Assembly (NCBI GenBank): GCA_016871395.1
Contig: VFYV01000015.1
Span: 1-45,208 of the forward strand
DNA from: Actinomycetota bacterium
GTDB taxonomy: Bacteria > Actinomycetota > Acidimicrobiia > Acidimicrobiales > Ilumatobacteraceae
Reading direction: 5' to 3'
Length of the DNA: 45,208 nt
Shown here: piece by piece, positions 33,694 to 43,669 of the stretch
How the letters are laid out: each line of letters starts with the position of its first letter
Numbering within the stretch: the stretch's first letter is position 1
Notes under the pieces: model-generated
Told to the model about the DNA's origin: nothing
The model's input: only the letters and a program-made list of their open reading frames with translations
Database searches by the model: none
Position numbers and translations under genes: made by a program

Positions 33694-34839
33694 ATGAGCA
33701 ACCTCGACATGAAAGAAGCGATCAAGCTGCTGGCTCAGGAAAAGAACATCTCCGAAGACACCTTGCTACAGGTGTTGGTCGACGCGTTGGCCACGGCGTA
33801 CAAGAAGCGTCCGGGAGCGGCCGAGGAAGTCGAGGTGATGCTGAACCCCGACACGCTGGAGATGAGTTTCATCGCCTACGACATCGACGAGGATGGCAAC
33901 TGGGTCAACGAACGCGACGACACGCCGAGCAAGAACGAGCTCGGTCGCATTGCCGCGCAGACTTTCCGACAGGTGATGGGCCAGCGCATCCGCGAGGCCG
34001 AGCGCGACCGCAAATTCGAGGAGTACGCGAATCGCGAGGGAGACATCGTTACCGGCATCGTCCAGCAGAACGACCACCGCTATGCGCTGCTCGACCTGGG
34101 CAAGGTCGAAGCGCTCATGCCCCAGAGCGAGCAAGTGCCCTACGAGAGGGCCGGTGCCGGCACGCGTCTCAAGGCCTACATCGTCGAAGTGCGACGTTCG
34201 GAGCGCGGACCCCAGATCGTGGTCAGTCGCACGCATCCCGGTCTGGTGAAGCGACTCTTCGAGTTGGAAGTTCCCGAGATCGCCGACGGCGTGGTCGAGA
34301 TCAAGGCTTGCTCTCGAGAGCCCGGTCACCGCACCAAAATCGCCGTTCACAGCAACGACAGCAACGTCGATCCCGTGGGTGCCTGCGTGGGCGCGCGTGG
34401 AGGACGCGTGCGCATGGTCGTGAACGAACTGAATCAGGAAAAGATCGACATCATCCCGTTCAGCGAGGATCTGGCCGATTTCATCGCCAAGGCTTTGTCG
34501 CCGGCCAAGGTCACCGAGGTTCGCCTCAGCGAGGACCGTACCCAGGCCGATGTGATCGTGCCCGACTTCCAACTCAGCTTGGCCATCGGCAAGGAGGGTC
34601 AGAACGCGCGCTTGGCCTCGCGTCTGGCGGGTGTGCGTATCGACATCAAGAGCGAGACCCAGTTCCAGAACGAGCTCAACGGCATCTTCGTCGAAGACTT
34701 CGCCGAGGGCGACTGGAAGACCAATCCGGAGACCGGGGAACAGGAATGGCACGCCGCCGACGGGTCCATCATGAGCCTCGTGGAATGGGAGCGCATGTCG
34801 GCTCAGTCGGCCGCTTCGGAATCGCCGGAGAACTCCTGA
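33694..34839 (+). CDS. nusA: Transcription termination/antitermination protein NusA
   Basis: A 381-residue protein with N-terminal RNA polymerase-binding domain (1-105), S1 domain (about 115-180, GDIVTGIVQQNDHRYALLDLGKVEA) and two KH domains (about 190-345; DPVGACVGARGGRVR and SLAIGKEGQNARLA). The C-terminal acidic repeats of proteobacterial NusA are absent, as is normal for actinobacteria. It starts 3 nt after rimP. Confidence 0.96.
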   Translation: MSNLDMKEAIKLLAQEKNISEDTLLQVLVDALATAYKKRPGAAEEVEVMLNPDTLEMSFIAYDIDEDGNWVNERDDTPSKNELGRIAAQTFRQVMGQRIREAERDRKFEEYANREGDIVTGIVQQNDHRYALLDLGKVEALMPQSEQVPYERAGAGTRLKAYIVEVRRSERGPQIVVSRTHPGLVKRLFELEVPEIADGVVEIKACSREPGHRTKIAVHSNDSNVDPVGACVGARGGRVRMVVNELNQEKIDIIPFSEDLADFIAKALSPAKVTEVRLSEDRTQADVIVPDFQLSLAIGKEGQNARLASRLAGVRIDIKSETQFQNELNGIFVEDFAEGDWKTNPETGEQEWHAADGSIMSLVEWERMSAQSAASESPENS

Positions 34840-34841
34840 CC

Positions 34842-35105
34842 ATGACCGTTTTGCCCGCTCCAATCCGTACCTGTGTGGGATGTCGTTCCCGCCGGGAACA
34901 GTCGGCATTGCGTCGTTACGTTCGCGCGGCGAGCGGCGAGGTGCGAGAGTCGCGCTCCGCCGCCGGTCGCGGAGCATGGATCTGTGCCGACTCACAGAAC
35001 TGTCTCGACCGAGCGTTTTCGACTCGGGGTTTCGACCGCGCCCTCGGCGCTCGGTCTTTCACCAAGAACACCAATTTCAGGAACCGCCTAACCATGGCAA
35101 AGTAA
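34842..35105 (+). CDS. ylxR: YlxR family RNA-binding protein
   Basis: An 87-residue DUF448 protein: RTCVGCRSRREQSAL near the N terminus and GRGAWICADSQNCLDRAF with conserved basic and cysteine residues. YlxR-type proteins bind RNA and in Bacillus influence transcription; the position between nusA and infB is invariant. It begins 2 nt after nusA; a longer open frame upstream is a shadow of nusA. Confidence 0.88.
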   Translation: MTVLPAPIRTCVGCRSRREQSALRRYVRAASGEVRESRSAAGRGAWICADSQNCLDRAFSTRGFDRALGARSFTKNTNFRNRLTMAK

Positions 35106-35113
35106 TCGACCGA

Positions 35114-35129
35114 GCCGGGTTCGCCCGGC
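35114..35129 (+). other. UUCG-capped hairpin between ylxR and infB
   Basis: GCCGGG-TTCG-CCCGGC forms a perfect 6-bp stem with a very stable UUCG tetraloop, 9 nt after the ylxR stop and 28 nt before the infB GTG. No T tract follows, so it is more likely an RNA-stability or processing element than a terminator. Confidence 0.55.
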
Positions 35130-35157
35130 CACAGAGCAACGAAGGACAGTACGTCGC

Positions 35158-37956
35158 GTGGCAACCAAGATCAAAGTAAGTGAACTCGCCAAGAAGCTCG
35201 GTATGACCAATACCGAATTGTTGGACCTCTGCAAGGCCGAGGGAGTTGCCGCCAAGACGCCCCAGTCGACTCTGGCCGATGCCTTCGTCCCGTTGCTCGA
35301 ACGAAAGGCCAAGGCCCAGGGCCTGGTGCGCGACGTTCAACCCGAAGAGACCAAGGCGACCAAAGGCCCGAAGAAGACCGCCAAGTCCGACGCCGACGGT
35401 GAAACCGACGACGGGGCATCGAAGTCGACCGCGAAGAAGGCCCCGGCCAAGACCGCCGCCAAGACGGGCGCCGTGTCCGAGGCAGAAACCACCTCGCCGG
35501 CGTCGGTTCCCGTTGTCCCGGTCGCCGAGGTGTCGACTCCGGTGGTCGAGAAGGCGCCGGTCGAATCGGCTCCGTCGGTGAAGTCCAACCGAGTGATCTC
35601 CGGTCGCGACGCCACCAAGGAGGTGCCGCGTCCGTCGGCTCCTGCGCCTCGCCCCGACACCTCCCGCCCGTCCGTCGCTCCGGCGGCATCGGGAGCGTCG
35701 GTGACCTCACCGGCTCGCCCCGCGACGCCTCCTGCCCCATCGCGCCCGACCTCGCCCCCGGGTCGCCCGGTTCCGCCACCCCCGCCGGGTCGCGCGATGC
35801 CCGTCTCGGGTCGCCCGGTTCCGCCACCGCCCAGTGGGCCGCGCACTGCGCCGCCCCCTGGGTCGCGTCCCAGCGGAGCGGGATACGGTGGACCGCGCAC
35901 GGGTGCTCCGCCGCGCCCGGGTGGTTTTGGTGGTCCGCGTCCGGGTGGTCCGCGTCCGGGTGGTGCGCCCGGTGGTTTTGGTGGTCCGCGTCCGGGTGGT
36001 CCGCGTCCGGGTGGTGCGCCCGGTGGTCCGGGTGGTCCCGGTGGTCGTCCCGGCGGAGGTGCCCGCCCCGACGGCGGCCGACGGGCCCCCCGCAGCGGGG
36101 GTCGTCGTCGACGTCGTGGTGAGGAAGAACTGCAGCCCTCGATGCAGAGCTACAGCGCCACCGGCGCGCCGGTGCCCGAGGGCACCATCGTGGTCGAGCG
36201 TGGGGTATCGGCTCAGGAATTCGCGCCCCGCTTGAATCGCACCGCGGCCGACGTGGTGTTGTTCCTCATGAAGAACGGCGAAATGGTGACCGCCACCATG
36301 ACGCTCACCGACGAGCAGATGGAACTGTTCGCCCTCGAGATCGGTGCCGAAGTGCTGTTGGTCGAGCCGGGTCAGCAAGAAGAGTTGGAACTGCAGGCCT
36401 TGTTCGATGACAGTGACGACGTCGACGAAGAGGCCCAGGTCGCTCGCCCTCCGGTGATCACCGTTATGGGTCACGTCGATCACGGCAAAACGACGCTGCT
36501 CGACAGAATTCGTGACGCCAACGTGGTGTCCGGCGAAGCCGGTGGCATCACCCAACACATCGGCGCGTACCAAGTGGACACGAGCGGCCGGAAAGTCACC
36601 TTCATCGACACTCCGGGTCACGCGGCCTTCACTCAAATGCGTGCCCGGGGCGCACAGGTCACCGACATCGTCGTGTTGATGGTGGCCGCCGATGATGGTG
36701 TCATGCCCCAGACCGTCGAGGCCATCAGCCATGCTCGCGCGGCCGGTGTGCCCATTGTCGTGGCCATCAACAAGGTCGACAAGGAGAACGCCGACGTGCA
36801 GCGGGTGTTGTCGCAGTTGGCCGAACGGGAACTCGTTCCCGAGTCCTGGGGAGGTGACACCATCTGTGTCGAGATGTCGGCTCAGCAGAACTTGGGTGTC
36901 GACGACTTGATCGAACAACTCGCCCTGGTGGCGGAAATCGAAGAGCTCACCGCGAACCCGACCGGCCGCGCCAAGGGTGTGGTGTTGGAGGCGAATCTCG
37001 ACACCGGTCGTGGTCCCGTGGCCACCATCCTCGTCGACAAGGGAACACTCAAGGTGGGTGATCCCGTCGTCGCCGGAGGTGCGTGGGGTCGCGTGCGCGC
37101 CATGATCGGCGACAAGGGTCGGCAGATCAAAGAAGCCGGCCCCTCCACCCCCGTGCAAGTACTCGGATTGTCGAGCGTGCCGCAGGCCGGTGACGAGTTC
37201 CGCGTGGCTCCCGACGAAAAGACCGCCCGCACCGTTGGTGAGGCCCGCGAACAGCGTCTGCGCGCAAAGACCCAACGTGGCGACGCCCGTGTCCAGCGTG
37301 GCGTGAAATTGGAAGATGTGTTCTCGCAGATCCAGGCCGGCGAAGTGGCCACCTTGAACCTGGTGTTGAAGGCCGACGTGCAGGGCTCGCTGGAAGCCGT
37401 CACCGAGAGCCTGAGGCGCCTCGAGCGCGACGAGGTGAAGTTGGCCTTTGTGCACCGCGCCGTCGGCGGTGTCACGGAGAACGACATCACGTTGGCCGCC
37501 GCGACCAACGCCTCCATCATCGGCTTCAACGTGCGACCCGACCGCAAGGCTCGTGACCTGGCCGAGGCCGAACACGTGGAGATTCGCACTTATGAAATCA
37601 TCTACAAACTTCTCGAGGACATCGAGGGCGCCATGGTCGGCATGCTCGCTCCGGAATACGAAGAAGTTGTCACCGGTGAAGCCGAGGTCCGCGAGGTCTT
37701 CCGCGTGCCCAAGATCGGTGCCGTTGCCGGTTGCTACGTGCGCTCGGGACAAATCACGCGCGGTACCAAGGTGCGCTTCTTGCGCGAAGGCGTCATCATC
37801 TGGAAGGGCGCCATCTCCTCGCTGCGTCGTTTCAAGGATGACGTTCGCGAGGTTCGTGAGGGCTTCGAATGCGGTATCGGTTTGTCCGATTTCCAGGACC
37901 TGAAGCAGGGCGACCTCATCGAGACATTCGAAGAGAAGCTCGTCGTTCGCACCTGA
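35158..37956 (+). CDS. infB: Translation initiation factor IF-2
   Basis: A 932-residue GTPase placing initiator tRNA on the 30S subunit. The N-terminal IF2N motif ([16 protein letters not shown]) is followed by a Lys/Ala-rich linker and a Pro/Gly/Arg-rich disordered stretch (about 150-320) containing a duplicated 17-residue unit. A second IF2N segment (about 345-400) precedes the G domain: GHVDHGKT (438-445), DTPGH, NKVD. Domains II-IV complete the protein. The GTG start has GAAGGA (35141-35146) 11 nt upstream. It is last in the nusA operon core. Confidence 0.97.
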   Translation: MATKIKVSELAKKLGMTNTELLDLCKAEGVAAKTPQSTLADAFVPLLERKAKAQGLVRDVQPEETKATKGPKKTAKSDADGETDDGASKSTAKKAPAKTAAKTGAVSEAETTSPASVPVVPVAEVSTPVVEKAPVESAPSVKSNRVISGRDATKEVPRPSAPAPRPDTSRPSVAPAASGASVTSPARPATPPAPSRPTSPPGRPVPPPPPGRAMPVSGRPVPPPPSGPRTAPPPGSRPSGAGYGGPRTGAPPRPGGFGGPRPGGPRPGGAPGGFGGPRPGGPRPGGAPGGPGGPGGRPGGGARPDGGRRAPRSGGRRRRRGEEELQPSMQSYSATGAPVPEGTIVVERGVSAQEFAPRLNRTAADVVLFLMKNGEMVTATMTLTDEQMELFALEIGAEVLLVEPGQQEELELQALFDDSDDVDEEAQVARPPVITVMGHVDHGKTTLLDRIRDANVVSGEAGGITQHIGAYQVDTSGRKVTFIDTPGHAAFTQMRARGAQVTDIVVLMVAADDGVMPQTVEAISHARAAGVPIVVAINKVDKENADVQRVLSQLAERELVPESWGGDTICVEMSAQQNLGVDDLIEQLALVAEIEELTANPTGRAKGVVLEANLDTGRGPVATILVDKGTLKVGDPVVAGGAWGRVRAMIGDKGRQIKEAGPSTPVQVLGLSSVPQAGDEFRVAPDEKTARTVGEAREQRLRAKTQRGDARVQRGVKLEDVFSQIQAGEVATLNLVLKADVQGSLEAVTESLRRLERDEVKLAFVHRAVGGVTENDITLAAATNASIIGFNVRPDRKARDLAEAEHVEIRTYEIIYKLLEDIEGAMVGMLAPEYEEVVTGEAEVREVFRVPKIGAVAGCYVRSGQITRGTKVRFLREGVIIWKGAISSLRRFKDDVREVREGFECGIGLSDFQDLKQGDLIETFEEKLVVRT
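35920..36021 (+). repeat. Perfect 51-bp tandem duplication inside infB
   Basis: Two identical 51-bp copies (35920-35970 and 35971-36021), each encoding 17 residues rich in Gly, Pro and Arg. Each copy also contains an internal 15-bp repeat of GGTGGTCCGCGTCCG. The reading frame is kept. Confidence 0.9.
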
Positions 37957-37972
37957 CCCGGAAGGACCGTTC

Positions 37973-38626
37973 GTGTCGAATCAGAAGTCTGCCGATCTCG
38001 AGTTTTTCCTCGACCCGGTCTGCCCGTGGGCCTGGATCACGTCGCGCTGGGTGGAAGAAGTGAAGTCGCTTCGCGCCTACGACGTGCGGTGGCGCTTCAT
38101 CTCGTTGAAATTACTGAATGCGGCCAACACCGCCGATTGGTACACGGATCAGTACAAGCGCTGGCACGCCATGGGCCACGAGGCCTTGCGGGTGGCCGCG
38201 CGCATCGACGCCGAACTGGGCAACGAGGCGGTCGGGCACTTTTACACGACGGTTGGCGTCGAAGGGCACAACAAGAGGCGTCGGGACGACTTCGCCGCCA
38301 GCACCGAGTCTTTCGTGGGTGAGGTGCTGTCCCTCGCCGGATTCGACGCGGGTTTGCTCGATGCGGCCTTCGACGAGTCACTCGACGCGGTCATCGCTGC
38401 TGACACCGAAACGGCTCTCGAACGTGCGGGACGTGACGTCGGTACTCCGATCCTCACCTTCCACCCCGGTGAACCCAACGAGGGCTCGTTCTTCGGCCCG
38501 GTGATCGCTCGAATCCCGCGAGGAGCCGAGGCATTACGACTGTGGGACGCCGTCGAGATCGTGGCCACCACCCCCGGCGTGGCCGAGTTGAAGCGTTCGA
38601 ACCGCTCGGCCCCCGTTTTCGATTGA
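37973..38626 (+). CDS. DsbA-family protein, Rv2466c-like, single active-site Cys
   Basis: A 217-residue thioredoxin-fold protein with an inserted helical domain. The active-site segment DPVCPWAWITSRW closely resembles the Rv2466c mycothiol-dependent group, but the second cysteine of CPWC is Ala here (C17-P-W-A), leaving only one Cys. A single-Cys site suits mixed disulfides with mycothiol rather than dithiol exchange; this is inference. The GTG start has GAAGGA (37961-37966). It lies 16 nt after infB, where many relatives carry a small DUF503 protein. Confidence 0.75.
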   Translation: MSNQKSADLEFFLDPVCPWAWITSRWVEEVKSLRAYDVRWRFISLKLLNAANTADWYTDQYKRWHAMGHEALRVAARIDAELGNEAVGHFYTTVGVEGHNKRRRDDFAASTESFVGEVLSLAGFDAGLLDAAFDESLDAVIAADTETALERAGRDVGTPILTFHPGEPNEGSFFGPVIARIPRGAEALRLWDAVEIVATTPGVAELKRSNRSAPVFD

Positions 38627-38672
38627 CACTGCCGGAGGAATCACTCGGCCGAGAATTGTCGATGGGCTTCGG

Positions 38673-38678
38673 TAGCCT
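38673..38678 (+). promoter_or_regulatory. Leaderless-type -10 box of rbfA
   Basis: TAGCCT is followed by GACGTC (6 nt) and the ATG at 38685, so rbfA-truB can be transcribed apart from infB. Confidence 0.6.
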
Positions 38679-38684
38679 GACGTC

Positions 38685-39104
38685 ATGGCGAAGGGTCGTG
38701 CTCCGCGCAAGTCCACCGCCCACAGTTATCCGCGCGCGGTGCGCTTGGGAGAGACGTTGCGCGAGGTGCTCGCCGACGCACTGGTGCGCATCGACGATGA
38801 ACGCCTCGAGTTCGTCACCGTCACCCGTGTGGACGTGGACCCCGAGATGAACCGCGCCGTGATTTATTTCGATTCGCTGAGCGGCGAGCAGGGGGATGCC
38901 GAGATCATCGAGGTGTTGGGCGAGCACCGCATTCGCCTGCAGACGTCGGTGGCCCGGCAGGTACGCGCGCGCAAGACTCCCATTTTGTCGTTCCGCCCCG
39001 ACGAGGTCATTCGGTCCGCCGAACGCATCGAGAAGATCCTGCGCGACAACCCCAGTCCGGCGCGTGACGTGCCCCTGGACCCGGACGTCTACGACCAGAT
39101 CTGA
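38685..39104 (+). CDS. rbfA: Ribosome-binding factor A
   Basis: A 139-residue KH-like protein aiding 30S maturation. The YPRAVRLGETLREVLADAL helix, VTVTRVDVDPEMNRAVIYF strands and the RKTPILSFRPDE ending are typical. A short basic N terminus (KGRAPRK) precedes the domain. It is followed after 2 nt by truB. Confidence 0.93.
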   Translation: MAKGRAPRKSTAHSYPRAVRLGETLREVLADALVRIDDERLEFVTVTRVDVDPEMNRAVIYFDSLSGEQGDAEIIEVLGEHRIRLQTSVARQVRARKTPILSFRPDEVIRSAERIEKILRDNPSPARDVPLDPDVYDQI

Positions 39105-39106
39105 TC

Positions 39107-40060
39107 ATGGCCCGACGCAAGCCGGCCACGGTGCACGGCCTCCTGGCGATCGACAAGCCGGCGGGCATCACGAGCCACGACGTGGTGGATCGCGTGCGTG
39201 GACTGCTGAAAGAACGCAAGGTTGGTCATGCCGGAACCCTCGACCCCGATGCCACCGGCGTGCTGTTGTTGGGCGTGGGTGACGCCACGCGACTGTTGCG
39301 CTACCTCGACGTGGTGCCCGGCGGAACGATGGACAAACCCAGCACCTCGAAGACCTACACCGCCGAGGTGGTGCTGGGTACCGAGACGTCGACCCTGGAC
39401 GCCTCCGGAGAGGTGACTGCCACGCACGACATGTCCGAAACCATCGCGACAATGACGATCGAATGGGTTCAGGGGATAGTGGACGCGGCACTGTCGGGTC
39501 TCATCATGCAAACCCCGCCCATGGTGTCGGCGTTGAAAGTCGATGGTAGGAGGTTGCACGAATTGGCGCGCGAAGGGATCGAGATCGAGCGTCAGGCTCG
39601 TCCCGTGACCGTGCATCGGTTCGATGTCCTCTCGGTCGAGGCGAACGTCGTGTGCATTCGTGTGGAGTGCTCGTCGGGTACCTACGTACGCACGCTCGCC
39701 GCGGACCTCGGCCATCTCCTCGGTGGGGGAGCACACGTGCGAGACCTCCGTCGTGTCAGGGTCGGTCACTTCGACGTGGCGGACTGCGTTGTCCTCGACG
39801 TGTTGACCGCCGAGGTCATCGGCGAGTGGTTGCGGCCGGTGTCGGACTGCGTGCGTGCGTTGTCGCGAGTGGCGCCCAACGATCTCATTCGGGCGGCCGT
39901 GAAGGTGGGTCGGGTGTTGCCCGAGACCGTCTTCGACGGGAGTGGACCGGGGCCCTGGGCCGTGGTGGAGGGCGACGACGTGCTGGCGGTGTTCGAGCCG
40001 TTCGCCAACCACAAGGTTGGTGAGGGGATGGCCCGCCCCGCGATCGTTCTGAGGGCGTAG
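39107..40060 (+). CDS. truB: tRNA pseudouridine(55) synthase
   Basis: A 317-residue enzyme that makes pseudouridine 55 in the T loop of tRNA. The opening GLLAIDKPAGITSHDVV, catalytic D46 in HAGTLDPDATG, KTYTAEVVLG and SSGTYVRTLAADLG are hallmarks. The C-terminal 80 residues form a second smaller domain. It is coupled to rbfA. Confidence 0.96.
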   Translation: MARRKPATVHGLLAIDKPAGITSHDVVDRVRGLLKERKVGHAGTLDPDATGVLLLGVGDATRLLRYLDVVPGGTMDKPSTSKTYTAEVVLGTETSTLDASGEVTATHDMSETIATMTIEWVQGIVDAALSGLIMQTPPMVSALKVDGRRLHELAREGIEIERQARPVTVHRFDVLSVEANVVCIRVECSSGTYVRTLAADLGHLLGGGAHVRDLRRVRVGHFDVADCVVLDVLTAEVIGEWLRPVSDCVRALSRVAPNDLIRAAVKVGRVLPETVFDGSGPGPWAVVEGDDVLAVFEPFANHKVGEGMARPAIVLRA

Positions 40061-40120
40061 GTTCGTCGACCATCGGAGGCCGACCCCGGTGCGGCCCTCT
40101 CGGCGCAGTGCCCCTCTCGG

Positions 40121-40126
40121 TAACCT
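40121..40126 (+). promoter_or_regulatory. Leaderless-type -10 box of ribF
   Basis: TAACCT is followed by 8 nt and the GTG at 40135. Confidence 0.5.
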
Positions 40127-40134
40127 GAGTCATC

Positions 40135-41142
40135 GTGTTGATCGTCGACGACTTCTCCGTATGCCCGTGGCCGGGCGAGCGCAGCATCGTCACCATCGGG
40201 GCCTACGACGGACTTCACGTGGGTCATCGAACGGTCATCGACAAGGTGGTGGAGCGAGCCAGACGCGAGGGGTCGAGGTCCGTGCTGGTCACCTTCGACC
40301 GTCACCCGGCGTCGTTGGTGCGCCCGGAGTCGGCACCCAAGTTGCTCACCGATCACGAGCAGAAGATCGAACTGCTGCAGGGGACCGGGTTGGATGCCGT
40401 GGCCGTCGTGCCCTTCGACGCCGACCAGGCTGCCGAGTCAGCAGAGGATTTCGTGGCTCGTGTTCTGGTGAGGTGCCTCGGTGTGGCTCGCATCATCGTG
40501 GGATCGGACTTTCACTTCGGGCGAGGGCGCGCGGGCAACGTGGAGACGCTCGAGGCCCTTGGTCGACGGGACGCGGCGGGTTCGACGAACCACGATGCCC
40601 CGGTGTCTCACGACGAACCGGGGTTCGTCGTCGAGCCGCTGTCCTTGATCGCGGGACACACCGGTGTGACCGCCAGTTCGACCGAGATCCGCCGTCTGTT
40701 GATGGCCGGTGACATCGCCAACGCCAACGAGATGTTGGGACGTTCCTTCGAACTGCGCGGCGTGGTGGTCCGCGGTGATGCCCGCGGGCGAGCCATCGGC
40801 TTCCCCACCGCCAACGTCGAGGTGCCCGGGCCCATGTGCATTCCCGCTGACGGCGTGTACGCCGCCTGGTACCTGCGGCCCGGTGGAGACGTTCTCTTAC
40901 CCGCCGCCGTCAATATCGGCCGCCGGCCCACGTTCTACGAGGAGGCCCCGGTTTCGATCATCGAGGCTCACGTGATCGACAGCGGCGGTCTCGATCATGA
41001 TGAACTCGACCTGTACGGAGAGGCGGCGCGTATTCGTTTCGTCGCCCGATTGCGCGGCGAGAAAAAATTCGACGGTCTCGATGCCCTGAAGTCCCAACTC
41101 GCCCGCGACATCGCCGAGGCCCGCCGAGCCCTCTCGGCCTGA
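40135..41142 (+). CDS. ribF: Bifunctional riboflavin kinase / FAD synthetase
   Basis: A 335-residue enzyme converting riboflavin to FMN and then FAD. The N-terminal adenylyltransferase domain (about 1-190) has the TIGAYDGLHVGH nucleotide motif and SSTEIRRLL. The C-terminal kinase domain has GRAIGFPTANVE and NIGRRPTF. A typical truB-ribF arrangement, but here with its own promoter. It is convergent with fbiC, with 34 nt between stops. Confidence 0.95.
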   Translation: MLIVDDFSVCPWPGERSIVTIGAYDGLHVGHRTVIDKVVERARREGSRSVLVTFDRHPASLVRPESAPKLLTDHEQKIELLQGTGLDAVAVVPFDADQAAESAEDFVARVLVRCLGVARIIVGSDFHFGRGRAGNVETLEALGRRDAAGSTNHDAPVSHDEPGFVVEPLSLIAGHTGVTASSTEIRRLLMAGDIANANEMLGRSFELRGVVVRGDARGRAIGFPTANVEVPGPMCIPADGVYAAWYLRPGGDVLLPAAVNIGRRPTFYEEAPVSIIEAHVIDSGGLDHDELDLYGEAARIRFVARLRGEKKFDGLDALKSQLARDIAEARRALSA

Positions 41143-41157
41143 TCGAGGTGTCCTCGA
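41143..41157. terminator. Weak bidirectional hairpin between ribF and fbiC
   Basis: TCGAGG-TGT-CCTCGA is a perfect 6-bp inverted repeat between the convergent stops. No T tract follows on either strand, so termination activity is uncertain. Confidence 0.3.
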
Positions 41158-41176
41158 CCCTCGAGGCCCCGCGGCT

Positions 41177-43669
41177 TCAACTGGGCTGGATGATCTTGTA
41201 GACGGTGCTGCGTTGAGTGAGCGTTCGTCCCAGCGGTGACACCAGAGCGTCGAAGCTGTCCTCGGTCATCTTTTGACCGTGGTTCGCTCCGGCGGCACGA
41301 CTGATGTTCTCGTCCATCAAGGTGCCCCCGATGTCGTTGCAACCGGCGCGTAGCAACTGGCGCGCACCGTCCACGCCGATCTTGACCCAACTCACCTGCA
41401 CGTTGTCGATGAGGCCGTGATACGCGATGCGTCCGATGGCGTGCATCAGTACCGTCTCGCGGAACGTCGGACCGCGACGTGAACGCCTCTGCAGATAGAT
41501 GGGCGAGGCCATGTGCACGAACGGCAACGGAATGAACTCGGTGAAGCCCCCGGTCTCTTTTTGCAGATCGCGGGTGCGCACGATGTGACGGGCCCAATGC
41601 ACGGGGTTTTCGACGCTGCCGAACATGATCGTGATGTTGGAATGCAATCCGACCTCATGGGCGACGCGATGGCATTCCAGCCACTCCTCGGTGCTCACCT
41701 TGTCGGGGCACAACACCATGCGGGCCTCGTCGTCCAAAATCTCGGCGGCAGTGCCGGGCAACGATGCCAATCCGGCGTCTTTCATCCGCAGCAGGTACGT
41801 CCGCAGATCCTCGCCGTTGCGCTTGGCGCCCTCGGTGATCTCGAGGGCGGTGAAGCCGTGCACGTGAATCTCGGGCACCGCGTCCTTCACTGCCTGGGTG
41901 ACGTTCAGGTAGTAATCGCCGTCGAAGTCGGGGTGGATCCCGCCCTGCAGGGTGACCTCGGTGGCTCCCATGTTCCAGGCCTCGCGGGCCCGATTGGCGA
42001 TGTCGTCCAGGGTGAGCAGGTACGGAGTGCCGCGCAGGTTGAGCGACAAGGGCCCCTTGCTGAAGCCGCAGAATCTGCACTTGAACGTGCACACGTTGGT
42101 GTAGTTGATGTTTCGGTTGTGCACCCACGTCACCCGATCGCCGCACACCTGCTCGCGCAACCCGTCGGCATACTCGGCGATGGCACGCACCTCGGGGCCC
42201 CGTGCACGGAACAGAGCCACGATCTCGTCCACGCCCACCTCGTGGCCCGCGGCATGACCGTCGATGATGGCATGGACGCGCGACGCATCCCCGACCCGTT
42301 TCGCCGGGCGATGAGCCGTGACGATCACCGCCGGCTTGTTCTCGCTGCCCGAGTACCACGGGGTGGATCGATGACCCACCAACACCACCTCGGCGCCGTC
42401 GTGTACCACGTCGGCCGCGGTCACCTTTTCGGGCCACACCGCACCCGGATCATCGCGTCCCAGAGACTCGGCATCGCATCGATCGAGCACCGCGAAGCGC
42501 AACGCGGGATCGATCCAGCGGTTGTGAGCAGTGTCGAAATGTCGCGCCGGATCCAGCGAGATGTTGGCGATGAACTCGGGATAGACGGTGAGCCGGGGTG
42601 CCAGCACCATGCCGCGGGCCTCGGTGGTCTCTCGAAGTAGATCCAACTCGGGCCACGGGCGCTCGGGATTCACGTGGTCGGCGGTCACCGGTGAGACGCC
42701 ACCCCAGTCGTCGATACCAGCGTCGAGCAACGCACCGAAGTCGTCGCTGAGGTTCGGCGGGGCCTGCAGGTGAATCTCGGGTGGCAACACGAGACGCGCC
42801 GCGGCGATCGACCACAAGAACTCGTCGCTGGGGCAGGGTGCCTCGTTCTGCATACCGGTGCGCGGCTTGGGCAGGAAGTTCTGCACGATGACTTCCTGTA
42901 CGTGACCATGCCGGGTGTGCGACGCGGCGATGGCCTCGAGGGCCGCCAGACGATCGGCGCGGGTTTCACCCAGACCCACCAGGATTCCGGTGGTGAACGG
43001 AATCCCCAACTCGCCCGCGTACTCCAGCGTCGCCAAACGACGCGCAGGATTCTTGTCGGGTGCGCCACGGTGGCAGGCCAGATCGTCGCGCAGCGTCTCC
43101 ACCATCATTCCCTGACTGGGCGACACCGGTCGTAGCAACGCCAGTTCATCGCGGCTGAGGGCGCCGGCGTTGGCGTGGGGGAGCAAGCCGGTCTCGTCGA
43201 GCACCAATTTGCACATGGCGGCGAGGTAATCGACCGTGGACGTGTACCCGTGCGCATTCAGCCAGTCACGGGCCACCTGATACTTCTCCTCGGGGGCCTC
43301 GCCCAAGGTGAAGAGGGCTTCGTGACATCCCCGACGCGCGCCTTGCTGGGCGATGGCCAGAACCTCGTCGGGTGACAGATACGGACTCTGCAGGCGCGCG
43401 GGAGGCTGGGCGAACGTGCAGTACCCGCAACTGTCTCGACACAGCATGGTGAGCGGGATGAACACCTTGGGCGAGTACGTCACCCGACTGCCGGTGCGGG
43501 CATCGCGAATGGCCCGCGCGCGGCTCATGATCTCGTCGAGCGGGAGGTCGATCAAACCCCGACCACGTTCGCTCGGCGCTGGGGTGTTGGGCCCGTGAGC
43601 CGTCGCCACGGCGACCGCAACAGTGGAACTATTGGAAACATACGAAACACGATTGCGCTGGGGCGTCAT
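41177..43669 (-). CDS. fbiC: FO synthase, fused CofG-CofH (FbiC)
   Basis: An 830-residue fusion of two radical SAM enzymes that join tyrosine and a flavin precursor to make FO, the deazaflavin core of coenzyme F420. The N-terminal CofG half has CRDSCGYC (C77, C81, C84) and the C-terminal CofH half CTFKCRFC (C527, C531, C534). Fusion is typical of actinobacteria. The start at 43669 is preferred because GAAAGG lies 7 nt upstream; in-frame ATGs at 43690 and 43777 lack such a site and would add unsupported residues. Confidence 0.95.
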   Translation of the reverse strand: MTPQRNRVSYVSNSSTVAVAVATAHGPNTPAPSERGRGLIDLPLDEIMSRARAIRDARTGSRVTYSPKVFIPLTMLCRDSCGYCTFAQPPARLQSPYLSPDEVLAIAQQGARRGCHEALFTLGEAPEEKYQVARDWLNAHGYTSTVDYLAAMCKLVLDETGLLPHANAGALSRDELALLRPVSPSQGMMVETLRDDLACHRGAPDKNPARRLATLEYAGELGIPFTTGILVGLGETRADRLAALEAIAASHTRHGHVQEVIVQNFLPKPRTGMQNEAPCPSDEFLWSIAAARLVLPPEIHLQAPPNLSDDFGALLDAGIDDWGGVSPVTADHVNPERPWPELDLLRETTEARGMVLAPRLTVYPEFIANISLDPARHFDTAHNRWIDPALRFAVLDRCDAESLGRDDPGAVWPEKVTAADVVHDGAEVVLVGHRSTPWYSGSENKPAVIVTAHRPAKRVGDASRVHAIIDGHAAGHEVGVDEIVALFRARGPEVRAIAEYADGLREQVCGDRVTWVHNRNINYTNVCTFKCRFCGFSKGPLSLNLRGTPYLLTLDDIANRAREAWNMGATEVTLQGGIHPDFDGDYYLNVTQAVKDAVPEIHVHGFTALEITEGAKRNGEDLRTYLLRMKDAGLASLPGTAAEILDDEARMVLCPDKVSTEEWLECHRVAHEVGLHSNITIMFGSVENPVHWARHIVRTRDLQKETGGFTEFIPLPFVHMASPIYLQRRSRRGPTFRETVLMHAIGRIAYHGLIDNVQVSWVKIGVDGARQLLRAGCNDIGGTLMDENISRAAGANHGQKMTEDSFDALVSPLGRTLTQRSTVYKIIQPS

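Noticed and set aside
35707-37752. Long minus-strand open frame across infB
   Set aside because: Shadow of IF-2; the repeats of Arg, Thr and Gly reflect the antisense of the Pro/Gly linker.
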